Shown: positions 16,470 through 24,615 of the stretch, piece by piece | How the letters are laid out: every line of letters starts with the position of its first letter | Numbering within the stretch: the first letter of the stretch is position 1 | Assembly: GCF_030696665.1 (NCBI RefSeq) | Contig: NZ_JAUYRV010000009.1 | Coordinates: 1 to 64,000, forward strand | Direction of reading: 5' to 3' | Source of the DNA: Novosphingobium sp. | GTDB taxonomy: Bacteria > Pseudomonadota > Alphaproteobacteria > Sphingomonadales > Sphingomonadaceae | Length of the DNA stretch: 64,000 nucleotides | Notes under the pieces: model-generated | The model's input: only the letters and a program-made list of their open reading frames with translations | Databases searched by the model: none | Told to the model about the DNA's origin: nothing | Position numbers and translations under genes: made by a program

Positions 16470-17243
16470 ATGACGATCACTTTGCACACCGAAACCCGGG
16501 GCAACATTGGGCACATCCGGTTCGGAAAACCGCCGTTCAACTATGCCTGTCCCGAATTGCTGCGGCAGATTGCCGATGCGATCGATGCTTTTGATGCATC
16601 GGTGGAAGTGCGCTGCATTGTGCTGTCGTCCGAAGGCAAGCCGTTCTGCGGCGGGGCCGATCTGGTGGGTGACGAGGCGATTGCCGGTGAAGCGGGTATG
16701 GACGCCGTTGCCGGGCTGTATGGGCAGGCCATGCGCATTTTTCGGCGTCGCAAGCCGATGGTGGCGGCAGTGCAGGGTGCCGCAGTGGGCGCCGGGCTGG
16801 GGCTTGCGCTGGCGGCCGACTTCCGCGTGGCCGCGCCTGCTGCGCGGTTTTCGGCCAACTTTGTCCGGCTGGCGTTCCATCCAGGCTTTGCCATCAGCCA
16901 CGTGTTGCCCCGTGTGATCGGAGAGCAGAAGGCCGCATGGATGCTGCTTTCAGCGGCGCGGATAAAGGCGGAGGAAGCGCTGGCTTGGGGTTTGGCCGAC
17001 CGGCTGACCGGGCAGGCCGAGTTGCTGGACGGCGCGTTTGATTTTGCCGCACAGATCGCGGCGAACGCACCGCTGGCGCTTGAGGCCGTGCGGGCCACGC
17101 TGATGGCCGATACGTTGGCAGAGATCGAAGCGGTGCTGGCGCACGAACACGCCCAGCAATCGATCCTCAAACAGACCGCCGACTATGCCGAGGGCGTGGC
17201 TTCGGTGTTTGAGCGTCGGGATGCGAAGTTCGTCGGCGGTTAA
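16470..17243 (+). CDS. Crotonase-superfamily protein (enoyl-CoA hydratase-like) without the usual catalytic glutamates
   Basis: The protein has 257 residues, the normal length. The acyl-CoA fold is clear: SSEGKPFCGGADL (oxyanion-hole region, about 53-65) and VQGAAVGAGLGLALAADFRVAAPAARFS (about 101-128). In classical hydratases the two catalytic glutamates sit in GGGCELA and FGQPEI; here these read GAGLGLA (Gly111) and FSANFV (Phe131). It is therefore unlikely to be an ordinary hydratase and may be an isomerase, thioesterase-like or CoA-binding member. ATG 16470 has an AAAGGGCAGGG site. No operon partner is seen on the same strand. Confidence 0.8.
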   Translation: MTITLHTETRGNIGHIRFGKPPFNYACPELLRQIADAIDAFDASVEVRCIVLSSEGKPFCGGADLVGDEAIAGEAGMDAVAGLYGQAMRIFRRRKPMVAAVQGAAVGAGLGLALAADFRVAAPAARFSANFVRLAFHPGFAISHVLPRVIGEQKAAWMLLSAARIKAEEALAWGLADRLTGQAELLDGAFDFAAQIAANAPLALEAVRATLMADTLAEIEAVLAHEHAQQSILKQTADYAEGVASVFERRDAKFVGG

Positions 17244-17247
17244 GGCG

Positions 17248-17939
17248 TCAAGCGGCGTGAGCAGCGTGGGCAGCGGGGGCAGCGGGGGCATTGAACACGC
17301 GTTCAGCCGCCCCGGCAAGGTCCAGCACGGCAAAGACATGCTGTTCGTGGCGCAGGATGACGACAATCGAGCGGTCATTGGCCGGTACTGCGCCGCCTGC
17401 GCCACAAGCGCTGGTCAGGGCGCGCCGAAGGTCGATCACCGGGATGACTTCGCCGCGCAGTTCCAGCGCGAAATCTGGCCGGTCACGTTCTCGGTCAACT
17501 GCACCTGCTCTGTCACACCGAAAGCATATTTGACGATCCGCACGGGTTTGCCTGTAAGATCGACAATCGGGTTGTAGGTGGCCTGAATCCAGATAGCGCG
17601 GTACTCAGCGCTGCGGATATGGTCGGGCGAACAGAACATCGAATGGTGCTGGCCCACGATTTCACGCAGCGAATAGCCGGTCGAGCGCGGGAAATTGTCG
17701 TTGGCACTGATCATTTTGCCATCAAGATCGAACTCAGTTGTGGCCTGCGCCCGTTCGATGGCGCGAACCTTGGCTTCGGATTCGGCCGCACGGCGGCGCT
17801 GGTCGGTGATGTCATGCGCAAGTTGCCCCGCTGCGGCCAGCGCTTCAAGCCGCTGCTGCGTGACGTCCATCGCGACGCTGAGCCTGCGCAGGGCATCGCA
17901 ATTCGTTGCAGCGTGGGTTAGCACTGCGGAGGTTGGCAT
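17248..17939 (-). pseudogene. Decayed chemotaxis gene: PAS module plus CheW-like module in different frames
   Basis: From 17939 one frame encodes a PAS domain of the MCP type (VRAIERAQATTEFDLDGKMISANDNFPRSTGYSLREIVGQHHSMF...), ending at stop 17436. Within it SPDHIRSAEYRAI joins directly to WIQATYNPIVDLTGKPVRIVKYAFGVTEQ, lacking about 25 residues normally found between. A second minus frame, open over 17248 to about 17480, encodes a CheW-like stretch (FALELRGEVIPVIDLRRAL, then SIVVILRHEQHVFAVLDLAG). The two modules are out of frame and the kinase-binding hairpin is missing, so this is a broken, partly deleted fusion. Confidence 0.65.
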
Positions 17940-17992
17940 TTTTCGGCAATGCCATCAGGACGATTGCTTCGGGCGGCGGAAAAGGGTGCGTG

Positions 17993-19765
17993 ATGAAGAT
18001 GATGTTGCAGGCCGCAGTTCTGGCCGGTCTTGTGCCGCTTTTGGCCAGTCCCGCCCATGCCGCGCCATCCGCCGACGTTGTGGATACGGCAGACGCGCGG
18101 TTCGAAGCGGTGTGGAAGGCCGAATACGCTTGGCGTGAAGCGCAGCAGGGTCCGTTCGAAGACGTGACCGGGAAGGGCGCAAAGGGTTTGCCCGATCTTT
18201 CCGATGCGGCGCAGGCGGCGCGGCTGGCCAGGTGGGATGCGGTGCTGCGCGATCTGGCGTCCATCCCGGTGGAGCAATTGACGCCCGCCCGGCGGATCGA
18301 CTTTGCGGTGTACAAGGGGCAGGTCGAGGCGTTGCGCAATGCGCAGTTCTATCGCGAATATGAAATGCCGTTCAATTCGGACAGCAGCTTCTGGGGCGAG
18401 CTGATCGACCAGTCGCGCCGTCCGTTCAAGGACGAGAAGGCGGCGCGGATATACCTGAAAGTGATGGCGCAACTGCCTCGTTATTATGACCAGCAGATTG
18501 CGCAGATGCGCAGCGGATTGAAGCGCGGCTTCACCGTGCCGCGCGTGACGTTGAAGGGCCGTGAAGTGGCGGTGGCGCAGGTTGCTGGGGCGAAGGATGC
18601 GGAAAGCTCTGCGTTCTGGCAGCCCTTTGCCACTTTGCCTGCGTCCATCCCGGCGGCGGTGCAGGATGAACTGCGCAACAAGGCCCGCGCCGCGATTGCC
18701 GGTGGGGTGACGCCTGCGCACCAGAGGTTGCTGGCGTTCCTGCAGGACGAATATTTCCGTAAAGCGCGCGGCGGTATTGCTGCATCGGATTTGCCCGATG
18801 GCCGTGCCTACTACCAATCGAAGATCCACGAATATGTGACGCTGGACCGGACGCCGGAGGACATCCACAACATCGGCCTCGCCGAAATGTCGCGCATTCG
18901 GGCGCAGATGGCCGAAGTGATGGCGCAGGTGAAGTTTACCGGCGACCTGAAAGCGTTCCTGACCCATCTGCGCACCGATCCGCAGTTCTATCCCAAGACG
19001 CCAAACGAGCTGCTTTATCGCGCGGCGTGGATCGCCAAGCAGTTTGATGGGAAGGCGGCGCAATATTTTGGCCGCCTGCCGCGCAGCCGCTTTGCGATCA
19101 AGCCGGTGCCCGATGATATTGCGCCGTTTTATACCAGCGGGCGCGGCGGGCCGGGGGTGTACCTGATCAACACCTATGATCTGCCATCGCGCCCGTTCTA
19201 TGCACAAGTGGCGCTAACCCTGCACGAAAGCGCGCCGGGCCACGCCTTCCAGATGCCGCTGGCGATGGAAAACAAGGACTTGCCCGCGTTCCGGCGCGAT
19301 ACCTACCTGTCGGCCTATGGCGAGGGCTGGGCGCTCTATACCGAGACGCTGGGCGTGGAAATGGGGATGTACGAGACGCCCTATGACCGGTTCGGGATGC
19401 TCAGCTATCAGGCATGGCGCGCATCGCGGCTGGTGGTGGACACCGGCATTCATGCCAAGGGCTGGAGCCGCGACGAGGCACGGGCCTATATGCGCGAGAA
19501 CACTGCCCTGTCCGAGCATGAGATCGAGACGGAAGTGGACCGCTATATCTCATGGCCGGGGCAGGCGCTGTCATATTACATGGGGCAGCTGGCAATATTG
19601 GACGCGCGGCGCAAGGCGGAAGCCGCGCTGGGCGGCAAGTTCGACATTCGCGGCTTTCACGATGCGGTGCTGGCGCTGGGCGGAGTGCCGCTGCCAGTGA
19701 TCGACCAGCGCATCGACCAACTGATCGCCGATGAGGGCAAGGGGCCCTATTCGGGCGAGGAGTGA
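17993..19765 (+). CDS. DUF885 family secreted peptidase-like protein
   Basis: The protein has 590 residues from ATG 17993, preceded by GGAAAAGGG. A signal peptide (MKMMLQAAVLAGLVPLLASPAHA) targets it to the periplasm. The core has the family's zinc-site-like motif LHESAPGHAFQ, followed by YGEGWALYTE and RLVVDTGIHAKGWSRDEA. DUF885 proteins are predicted metallohydrolases, and no substrate is known. The 3' end overlaps the convergent membrane-protein gene by 19 bp. It is divergent from the decayed chemotaxis gene. Confidence 0.85.
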   Translation: MKMMLQAAVLAGLVPLLASPAHAAPSADVVDTADARFEAVWKAEYAWREAQQGPFEDVTGKGAKGLPDLSDAAQAARLARWDAVLRDLASIPVEQLTPARRIDFAVYKGQVEALRNAQFYREYEMPFNSDSSFWGELIDQSRRPFKDEKAARIYLKVMAQLPRYYDQQIAQMRSGLKRGFTVPRVTLKGREVAVAQVAGAKDAESSAFWQPFATLPASIPAAVQDELRNKARAAIAGGVTPAHQRLLAFLQDEYFRKARGGIAASDLPDGRAYYQSKIHEYVTLDRTPEDIHNIGLAEMSRIRAQMAEVMAQVKFTGDLKAFLTHLRTDPQFYPKTPNELLYRAAWIAKQFDGKAAQYFGRLPRSRFAIKPVPDDIAPFYTSGRGGPGVYLINTYDLPSRPFYAQVALTLHESAPGHAFQMPLAMENKDLPAFRRDTYLSAYGEGWALYTETLGVEMGMYETPYDRFGMLSYQAWRASRLVVDTGIHAKGWSRDEARAYMRENTALSEHEIETEVDRYISWPGQALSYYMGQLAILDARRKAEAALGGKFDIRGFHDAVLALGGVPLPVIDQRIDQLIADEGKGPYSGEE

Positions 19766-20373
19766 GATGCCGGTGCGGCAGGCTTTGCCTTGCCCTTGCG
19801 CCCGGCGTTGAAGACGACGAACGATCCTACCGCAACCGCAAAGAACACGAACATCAGGATCCAGGTGAGCGCCAGCATGGCTGCGATGTTGTCGATGCTT
19901 GCCGCTGTCCAGATCGTCGATGGATCGTTGCCTGATATTTCAAGGAGATAGCGGTAATCGCCGGGGCACTGGTGCCGAGGATCAAGCGCTTCGTGCGCAT
20001 CGGGGCGGTTGGCCAGCAGCAGGATATCGCGCTTCCATTCGCAGCCGAGCAGCAACGGGCCTTCAATGCCGGGCGCGGTGGTGACGAACCGCATGTGCAG
20101 GTAGACCTGCGTCAGCAGCGACGCGGCGAAAGCTATGGTCCCACCAATGAACACGCGGGCATAGCCCTTGCGCGTGCGCGGTAGGAACTGGAAGATCATC
20201 GCCATTGTCAGGAAGCTGAGCGTGGCGGTGACGAAATCGAGGTTCTTTGGCCAAGGCGGGGCAAGACCGGATGCCGAACCGATAATCGGCGCGATCACCG
20301 CGCCTGAGGCGGCGAGTGCGCCAACGGTGCCGAACTTTTTGAAGATGGCAAGGAAATCATCGAGTGCCGACAT
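19747..20373 (-). CDS. Uncharacterised four-helix membrane protein
   Basis: The protein has 208 residues from ATG 20373, one base after the stop of the upstream gene, so it is translationally coupled to it. About four membrane segments are visible (GTVGALAASGAVIAPIIG, VTATLSFLTMAMIFQFL, VFIGGTIAFAASLLTQVYL, MLALTWILMFVFFAVAVGSF). The soluble loop between helices 3 and 4 (EGPLLLGCEWKRDILLLANRPDAHEALDPRHQCPGDYRYL) has two cysteines that may form a disulphide. The C-terminus is basic. I do not recognise the family. It probably works with the secreted protein upstream. Confidence 0.7.
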   Translation of the reverse strand: MSALDDFLAIFKKFGTVGALAASGAVIAPIIGSASGLAPPWPKNLDFVTATLSFLTMAMIFQFLPRTRKGYARVFIGGTIAFAASLLTQVYLHMRFVTTAPGIEGPLLLGCEWKRDILLLANRPDAHEALDPRHQCPGDYRYLLEISGNDPSTIWTAASIDNIAAMLALTWILMFVFFAVAVGSFVVFNAGRKGKAKPAAPASHSSPE

Positions 20374-20374
20374 G

Positions 20375-21355
20375 CTACTGCGCTCCAAGATTGATCGGTC
20401 GGGGCAACAACTGCAGGTCCAGCTTTCCACTGCGGGGAGAAGCACCAGCCTTTTCCAGATGGAACCGGAAATGGCGGCCAGTGATACTGGCGAACGAGCC
20501 ATAGACCTGATTCCATCCGCAACGCGTGTCGAAAACGGTCTTGTATCTGATCTCGCACAGCTGCGCTTTCATTTCCGTGGCGATCCAGAGCGTTGTGGCT
20601 GGTGGAAGCAGAAACTGCACGGGCGGTGAGGCGCTGGCGTAAGACGGTGGCGGCGGGGGTGGCGGCGGTGAGGGAGGGGGCGGCGGAGGCGGAGGAATTG
20701 CCCTTCCTGCCTGCCTGCGCCGGGCGGTGGTCCGCTCGTACCGCTCCATATCCTGTTCGTAAGAACCGCGCTGCGTGTTTGGGCAGAAAGGTTCCAGCAC
20801 GGCGAATTGCGTGGCGGTGGCACCAGATGTCTTCGCGGCCTGCAACGCCGCGTTGAAACCCGCCAGCGCCGGATCGGGCACGGATCGGTTCCAGCTATAG
20901 CGTCCGCGCGATTGCAGCAGGGGAACATCGACGCTGCCCGCGCCATTGGTGGCCAGCGCCTTTTGCACGCGGAGCTTTTCTGCGGCGCGGACCATCGGGT
21001 CTGTCCATTCATCCGACTGTATCCAATCGACGGACATGCCGCTGGCGGCGCAGCGCGGGAGGTAGATTACCGAGACATTTCCGTCACCGGGAAAGCCATA
21101 GGGCAATTGTGCGGCATACCACGCGGTGCGGGCGGCCTTTTCCCATTTGGTATCATCAGCAAGATAGGGCTTCTGAAAGATCGATGCCGGTTCAACCTTG
21201 ACGGCGAGCGTCGCGCTTTCCTTGGCCACTGCAGGCCCCAGCAGTTCGAGCAGTGCGTCATCCTCGGCCATTGCTTCGGCAGTTTGCGGGGCCTGCGCCT
21301 GTGCCTGCCCGCAGATGGCCAAAAACGCCAGTGCACTTGTCATGCGCCATATCAT
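20375..21355 (-). CDS. Uncharacterised secreted protein with poly-proline linker
   Basis: The protein has 326 residues with a signal peptide ending AICGQAQAQA. ATG 21343 is an alternative start. The N-terminal domain (about 30-215) contains two to three conserved-looking cysteines (YLPRCAASG, EPFCPNTQRGSYEQDMERYERTTARRR). A proline-rich spacer (about residues 223-243, mostly Pro with a few Ser and Ala) separates it from a C-terminal domain (about 250-326) with CEIRYKTVFDTRCGWNQVYGSF. The spacer suggests an extended periplasmic or cell-wall-spanning linker. Its function is unknown. It forms an operon with the membrane protein downstream. Confidence 0.65.
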   Translation of the reverse strand: MIWRMTSALAFLAICGQAQAQAPQTAEAMAEDDALLELLGPAVAKESATLAVKVEPASIFQKPYLADDTKWEKAARTAWYAAQLPYGFPGDGNVSVIYLPRCAASGMSVDWIQSDEWTDPMVRAAEKLRVQKALATNGAGSVDVPLLQSRGRYSWNRSVPDPALAGFNAALQAAKTSGATATQFAVLEPFCPNTQRGSYEQDMERYERTTARRRQAGRAIPPPPPPPPSPPPPPPPPSYASASPPVQFLLPPATTLWIATEMKAQLCEIRYKTVFDTRCGWNQVYGSFASITGRHFRFHLEKAGASPRSGKLDLQLLPRPINLGAQ

Positions 21356-21473
21356 GCGGCTTCACCCCAAACAGCCACGTCCGGGGCGAAGTTACCAGAG
21401 ATGACGCGCCTTTACGAGGAATGCAGGATTCCCCGTTTGCGTGATGCTAGTCACGCTTATGGCGCAATGCCGA

Positions 21474-23093
21474 TTAGCGCGCGTCCGCCAGAATCAGCTC
21501 CGCCGCACGCTCTGCTACGGCCATTGCGGGGCCATTGGTGTTGCCTGAAACCGGGGTTGGCATGATCGAGCAGTCTACCACGCGAAGGCCGCCTATGCCG
21601 TGAACGCGGGTGCGGGCGTCGGTGACGGAAGCGGCCTCGCTGCTGCCCATAGAGCAGGTGCCGGTGCCGTGGAGGCCGCCTTCGACCATCTTGGCGAGTT
21701 CAGCTGCGATGGTCTCTTCGTCCTGCACGGCGGGGCCGGGCATACGTTCGGTACCGATGAAGGGCTTCAGCGGATCGGACGCGGCAATGGCGCGGAACAG
21801 GCGGAACAGTTCGAGCGATTTGGCGCGGTCATAGGGATCGGCCCAGATCGCCGGATCGATGATCGGCGCATCGCGGAAGTTGGGCGAGGTGAGCGTCACG
21901 CTGCCACGGCTGCGCGGGCGCAAGTGATAGCCCGAGAACGTGAGGCCGGGATTGGGCGTGAGCGGGCTGCCGGGGCGGGCGGCCATCTCGTTCACCGTGC
22001 GCATGGCAAAGGGCGCGGCGGCGACTTGCAAGTCCGGCCAGTCCGCGTCCACGCCCTCGCTGGCGATCAGGCCGGTGAGCGGCATGCCGACGCGGGCGAG
22101 GTGGCCGGTGCCGGTGAGGAAATACTGCATCGCGTTGCGATAGAGCCGCCATCCGAAGAATTCGCGGTTGGTGCCGGGGTGGTTGGTCAGATCGAACGAC
22201 ACCCCGAACTTGGTGTGATCGGCCAGTTGCTGGCCCACCATCGGCAGGTCTTTCACCACCGGGACGCCCAGCGCCTGCAGCGCCGCGCCGGGGCCGACGC
22301 CCGATAGCTGGAGCAATTGCGGCGAGCCATAGACGCCCGCCGAAACAATCACTTCGCCCGCAGCGGTGTGGATGCGTTCCTGCCCGTGGGCTTCGGTAAC
22401 GACGCCGGTGGCGCGGCCATTTTCGATCAGTACGCGGCTGACCGCAGTGTGGGTGGCGATGGTCAGGTTGGGGCGCGACAGGACCGGCATGACGAAGGCC
22501 TTGTAGGCGCTTTCGCGCACGCCCTTGCGGTCCACGGTGTACTGGCTGCGGCCCACGCCGTGGGTTGATGGCGTGGTGATATCGTCCAGCCAGGGCATGC
22601 CCTGCGTGCCGAAACCTGCAGCCAGCGCATCGAACACCGGCGATTGGTAGGTGGAGGCGGTAACCTGCAATTCGCCATCGCGCCCGCGCCCCGGATGGGC
22701 GCCCGGTTCACGATAGCTTTCGATCTTGCCATAACAGCGGGCGATTTCATCCCAGCCCCAACCGGTCAGGCCCGATTGCGCCCAGCCATCGAAATCCTTG
22801 GGCGCGCCGGTGAGATACCACGTGCCGTTGATGGCCGATGATCCGCCCAGCCCGCGCCCATAAGTATGGATGCCGCCGCGCATGGCTTCGCGCGGCTTGA
22901 GCGGATAGACGCGGAAGTAATCCGGGTTGCCCATGATCTTCACAAAGCCGCCCGCCATCTTGATGAAGGGATGCTGGTTATCGCCCCCATCCTCGATCAG
23001 CAGCACGCGGTTGCGCGGATCGGCGCTAAGCCGATTTGCCAGCACGCATCCGGCCGAACCTGCGCCGATGATGATGTAATCGAATTCCGCCAT
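21474..23093 (-). CDS. GMC family FAD-dependent oxidoreductase of the glycoside cluster
   Basis: The protein has 539 residues. The FAD fold is FDYIIIGAGSAGCVLANRLSAD (GAGSAG about 10-15), with GMC signatures GGSSAINGTWYLTG and GVYGSPQLLQLSGVG. Active-site residues are His475 (LHGTGTCSMG) and Asn of SGNTNGP near 518. No signal peptide is present. It is divergent from the first deglycosidase-like operon and shares its promoter region. In characterised C-glycoside pathways (CarA type) an FAD-dependent GMC or related oxidase converts the sugar C3-OH to a ketone before bond cleavage, so this is the likely oxidase of the cluster. That role is inferred from context. Confidence 0.85.
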   Translation of the reverse strand: MAEFDYIIIGAGSAGCVLANRLSADPRNRVLLIEDGGDNQHPFIKMAGGFVKIMGNPDYFRVYPLKPREAMRGGIHTYGRGLGGSSAINGTWYLTGAPKDFDGWAQSGLTGWGWDEIARCYGKIESYREPGAHPGRGRDGELQVTASTYQSPVFDALAAGFGTQGMPWLDDITTPSTHGVGRSQYTVDRKGVRESAYKAFVMPVLSRPNLTIATHTAVSRVLIENGRATGVVTEAHGQERIHTAAGEVIVSAGVYGSPQLLQLSGVGPGAALQALGVPVVKDLPMVGQQLADHTKFGVSFDLTNHPGTNREFFGWRLYRNAMQYFLTGTGHLARVGMPLTGLIASEGVDADWPDLQVAAAPFAMRTVNEMAARPGSPLTPNPGLTFSGYHLRPRSRGSVTLTSPNFRDAPIIDPAIWADPYDRAKSLELFRLFRAIAASDPLKPFIGTERMPGPAVQDEETIAAELAKMVEGGLHGTGTCSMGSSEAASVTDARTRVHGIGGLRVVDCSIMPTPVSGNTNGPAMAVAERAAELILADAR

Positions 23094-23116
23094 TTTGATC
23101 GCGCACCCGCCCGTGA

Positions 23117-23141
23117 ATTAGAATAGAACTTTGGTTCGGTT
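23117..23141. promoter_or_regulatory. Degenerate copy of the ATTAGAA-N6-TTCTAAT operator, GMC promoter
   Basis: ATTAGAA at 23117-23123 is a perfect half-site, and AATAGAA-CTTTGG-TTCGGTT (23122-23141) is an imperfect full site (10 of 14 arm positions). It lies 24-48 bp upstream of the GMC start. It is the weakest copy of the set. Confidence 0.35.
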
Positions 23142-23157
23142 TTTGTCTGCACAGCCC

Positions 23158-23186
23158 TTGACCGCGTGTCAAGCCATGATTAGAAG
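23158..23186 (+). promoter_or_regulatory. Promoter of deglycosidase-like operon 1
   Basis: TTGACC (23158-23163) is followed after 17 bp by TAGAAG (23181-23186). The -10 box lies within the operator at 23179-23198, as expected for a repressed promoter. Confidence 0.45.
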
Positions 23187-23198
23187 TCAAATTCTAAT
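23179..23198. promoter_or_regulatory. Operator, perfect ATTAGAA-N6-TTCTAAT
   Basis: ATTAGAAGTCAAATTCTAAT is a perfect inverted repeat with a 6-bp spacer, 17 bp before the start of the beta-subunit-like gene at 23216. It is the best copy of a motif repeated at five other promoters between 23.1 and 32.7 kb. Confidence 0.65.
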
Positions 23199-23215
23199 TA
23201 AAGAGGGAGAGTGCG

Positions 23216-23599
23216 ATGCTGCCAGTCGAACGGGTTATCGGGGAAGAAGGGCTTTGCCTTTGCGATGGCGGGCTGAAGCTGGCGATGCGCCTGCCGTGGT
23301 ATCGCTCGCTGCCGTTTTCGGTGGTGGAAGTGGGGCCGTTGTCGATCAACGGCGATGCGGTGGACCTGTCCGACGCACTGATCGAATACGATGGGCAGCG
23401 CTGGCCGCTGAGCGAGAACGGCGAGAAGGTCGATACCTTCTGGTTCATCCGCGATTCTGCGTTCCTGATCCTGCCTTCGGTACACTCCGATGCTGGCAGC
23501 GATTGCGAAGTTGCGCTGAACCTGTTCGTCAGCCCGCCCTACATCCCCGGCATGAAGCGCACCAATCCGCAGACCGAAACCCTGCGCGTAGCGGCCTGA
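23216..23599 (+). CDS. C-glycoside deglycosidase beta-subunit-like protein (DUF6379), copy 1
   Basis: The protein has 127 residues and a beta-rich pattern. PWYRSLPFSVVEVGPLSINGDAV, IEYDGQRWPL, TFWFIRDSAFLIL and a late CEVALNLFVSPPYIPG match the small-subunit family (DfgB/DgpB/CarB-like) of enzymes that break aryl C-glycoside bonds of oxidised sugars. In known enzymes this subunit packs on the TIM-barrel alpha subunit. It is followed after 15 bp by just such an alpha-like gene. Start ATG 23216 has AGAGGGAGAG upstream. The substrate is unproven; O-glycosides of 3-keto sugars are also possible. Confidence 0.78.
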   Translation: MLPVERVIGEEGLCLCDGGLKLAMRLPWYRSLPFSVVEVGPLSINGDAVDLSDALIEYDGQRWPLSENGEKVDTFWFIRDSAFLILPSVHSDAGSDCEVALNLFVSPPYIPGMKRTNPQTETLRVAA

Positions 23600-23614
23600 G
23601 AGAGGACAAGAAAC

Positions 23615-24610
23615 ATGACAGCTTCAACAGGCCCGCAGACCGGCGTTACGCTCTATTCCTTCACCAACGAATGGCTGACCCGCCAGTTCGAGGTTGATAC
23701 CCTGCTGGCCGAGGTGGCCAAGCGCGGGCTTGGCCCGAATATCGAGATCATCGGCTTTCAGCAGTTCAAGGAATTCCCCGACGTTTCGGATGCCTATGCC
23801 GAAAAGTTCAAGGAAATGATTGCCGCCACGGGCCTTAACCCCGTGTCCTGCGCGATCAATTCGGACCGCTTCCTGAAGCCCGGCCAGCAGCCGATCGAAG
23901 ATGCCGCGCTGGTGGAATACCACAAGCGCCAGCTGCGTTCGGCCAAGAAGATGGGCTTTTCGCTGGTGCGCTATCAGTTCGCTCTGCCAGTGCATCTGCT
24001 TCCCGAAATCGCGCCCTATGCCGAGGAGCTGGACATTCGCATGGGTGTGGAAGTGCATGCGCCGATGTGGGCGGGCCATCCTGCGGTGCAGGCCTATGGC
24101 GAGATGTACGACAAGCTGGACACGCCCTATCTGGGCTGGATTCCCGATTTTGGCGGCACGGCAAGCCGTATCCCGGAATCGATGCTTGATGCCGCGCGGG
24201 CCAAGGGGGCTTCGGAAGACCTGCTCGACAAGCTGAAGGACGTCTGGCTCGAACAAGGGATGAGCCACGAAAAGGCCGGGCGTCTGCGTGAATGGGGCAT
24301 GGCCCACGGCCACGCACCGCTGCACATCCAGGCCGCATGCCTTGCGTTCTTCATCCTGTCGAACCACGATCCCAAAAGCTGGGCCGCGCTGGTGGACCGC
24401 ACCATCCACATCCACGGCAAGTTCTATGGCGTGAGCGAGGATCTGGTCGAAGAAGCGATCGATTACGACACGATCCTGCCGCTGTTCAAGGACGGCGGCT
24501 TTACCGGCACAATGGTGAGCGAGTGGGAAGGCCATGCCTATGACACGCGCGATGCCTTTGAACAGGTGCGCCGCCATCAGGCGATGGCTCGCCGCATCTG
24601 GGGGAGCTGA
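23615..24610 (+). CDS. C-glycoside deglycosidase alpha-subunit-like TIM barrel, copy 1
   Basis: The protein has 331 residues and is a sugar-isomerase-type TIM barrel. It begins GVTLYSFTNEWLTRQFEVDTLL, close to the LYSYQNE start of copy 2. Predicted metal ligands are Glu146 (GVEVHAP), Asp178 (IPDFGG), His267 (IHIHGKFYGV) and Glu303 or Glu305 (SEWEGH). Characterised relatives (DfgA/DgpC/CarC) deprotonate 3-keto-C-glucosides with a Mn-bound centre and release the aglycone. It lies between its beta partner and a hydroxypyruvate-isomerase-like gene that starts 5 bp after its stop. Which aglycone is used cannot be read from the sequence. Confidence 0.8.
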   Translation: MTASTGPQTGVTLYSFTNEWLTRQFEVDTLLAEVAKRGLGPNIEIIGFQQFKEFPDVSDAYAEKFKEMIAATGLNPVSCAINSDRFLKPGQQPIEDAALVEYHKRQLRSAKKMGFSLVRYQFALPVHLLPEIAPYAEELDIRMGVEVHAPMWAGHPAVQAYGEMYDKLDTPYLGWIPDFGGTASRIPESMLDAARAKGASEDLLDKLKDVWLEQGMSHEKAGRLREWGMAHGHAPLHIQAACLAFFILSNHDPKSWAALVDRTIHIHGKFYGVSEDLVEEAIDYDTILPLFKDGGFTGTMVSEWEGHAYDTRDAFEQVRRHQAMARRIWGS

Positions 24611-24615
24611 GCGCC

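Noticed and set aside
17255..17300. Repeated GGCAGCGGG units after the crotonase-like gene
   Set aside because: It is a short slippage-type repeat within the decayed CheW-like frame, with no independent feature.
17918..19207. Minus-strand frame of 429 codons opposite the DUF885 gene
   Set aside because: Composition of arginine and alanine is typical of an antisense shadow; the plus-strand protein has a signal peptide and motifs.
20622..20700. GGCGGC-type tandem DNA repeat
   Set aside because: It is the coding sequence of the proline spacer in the secreted protein; no sign of a separate element.
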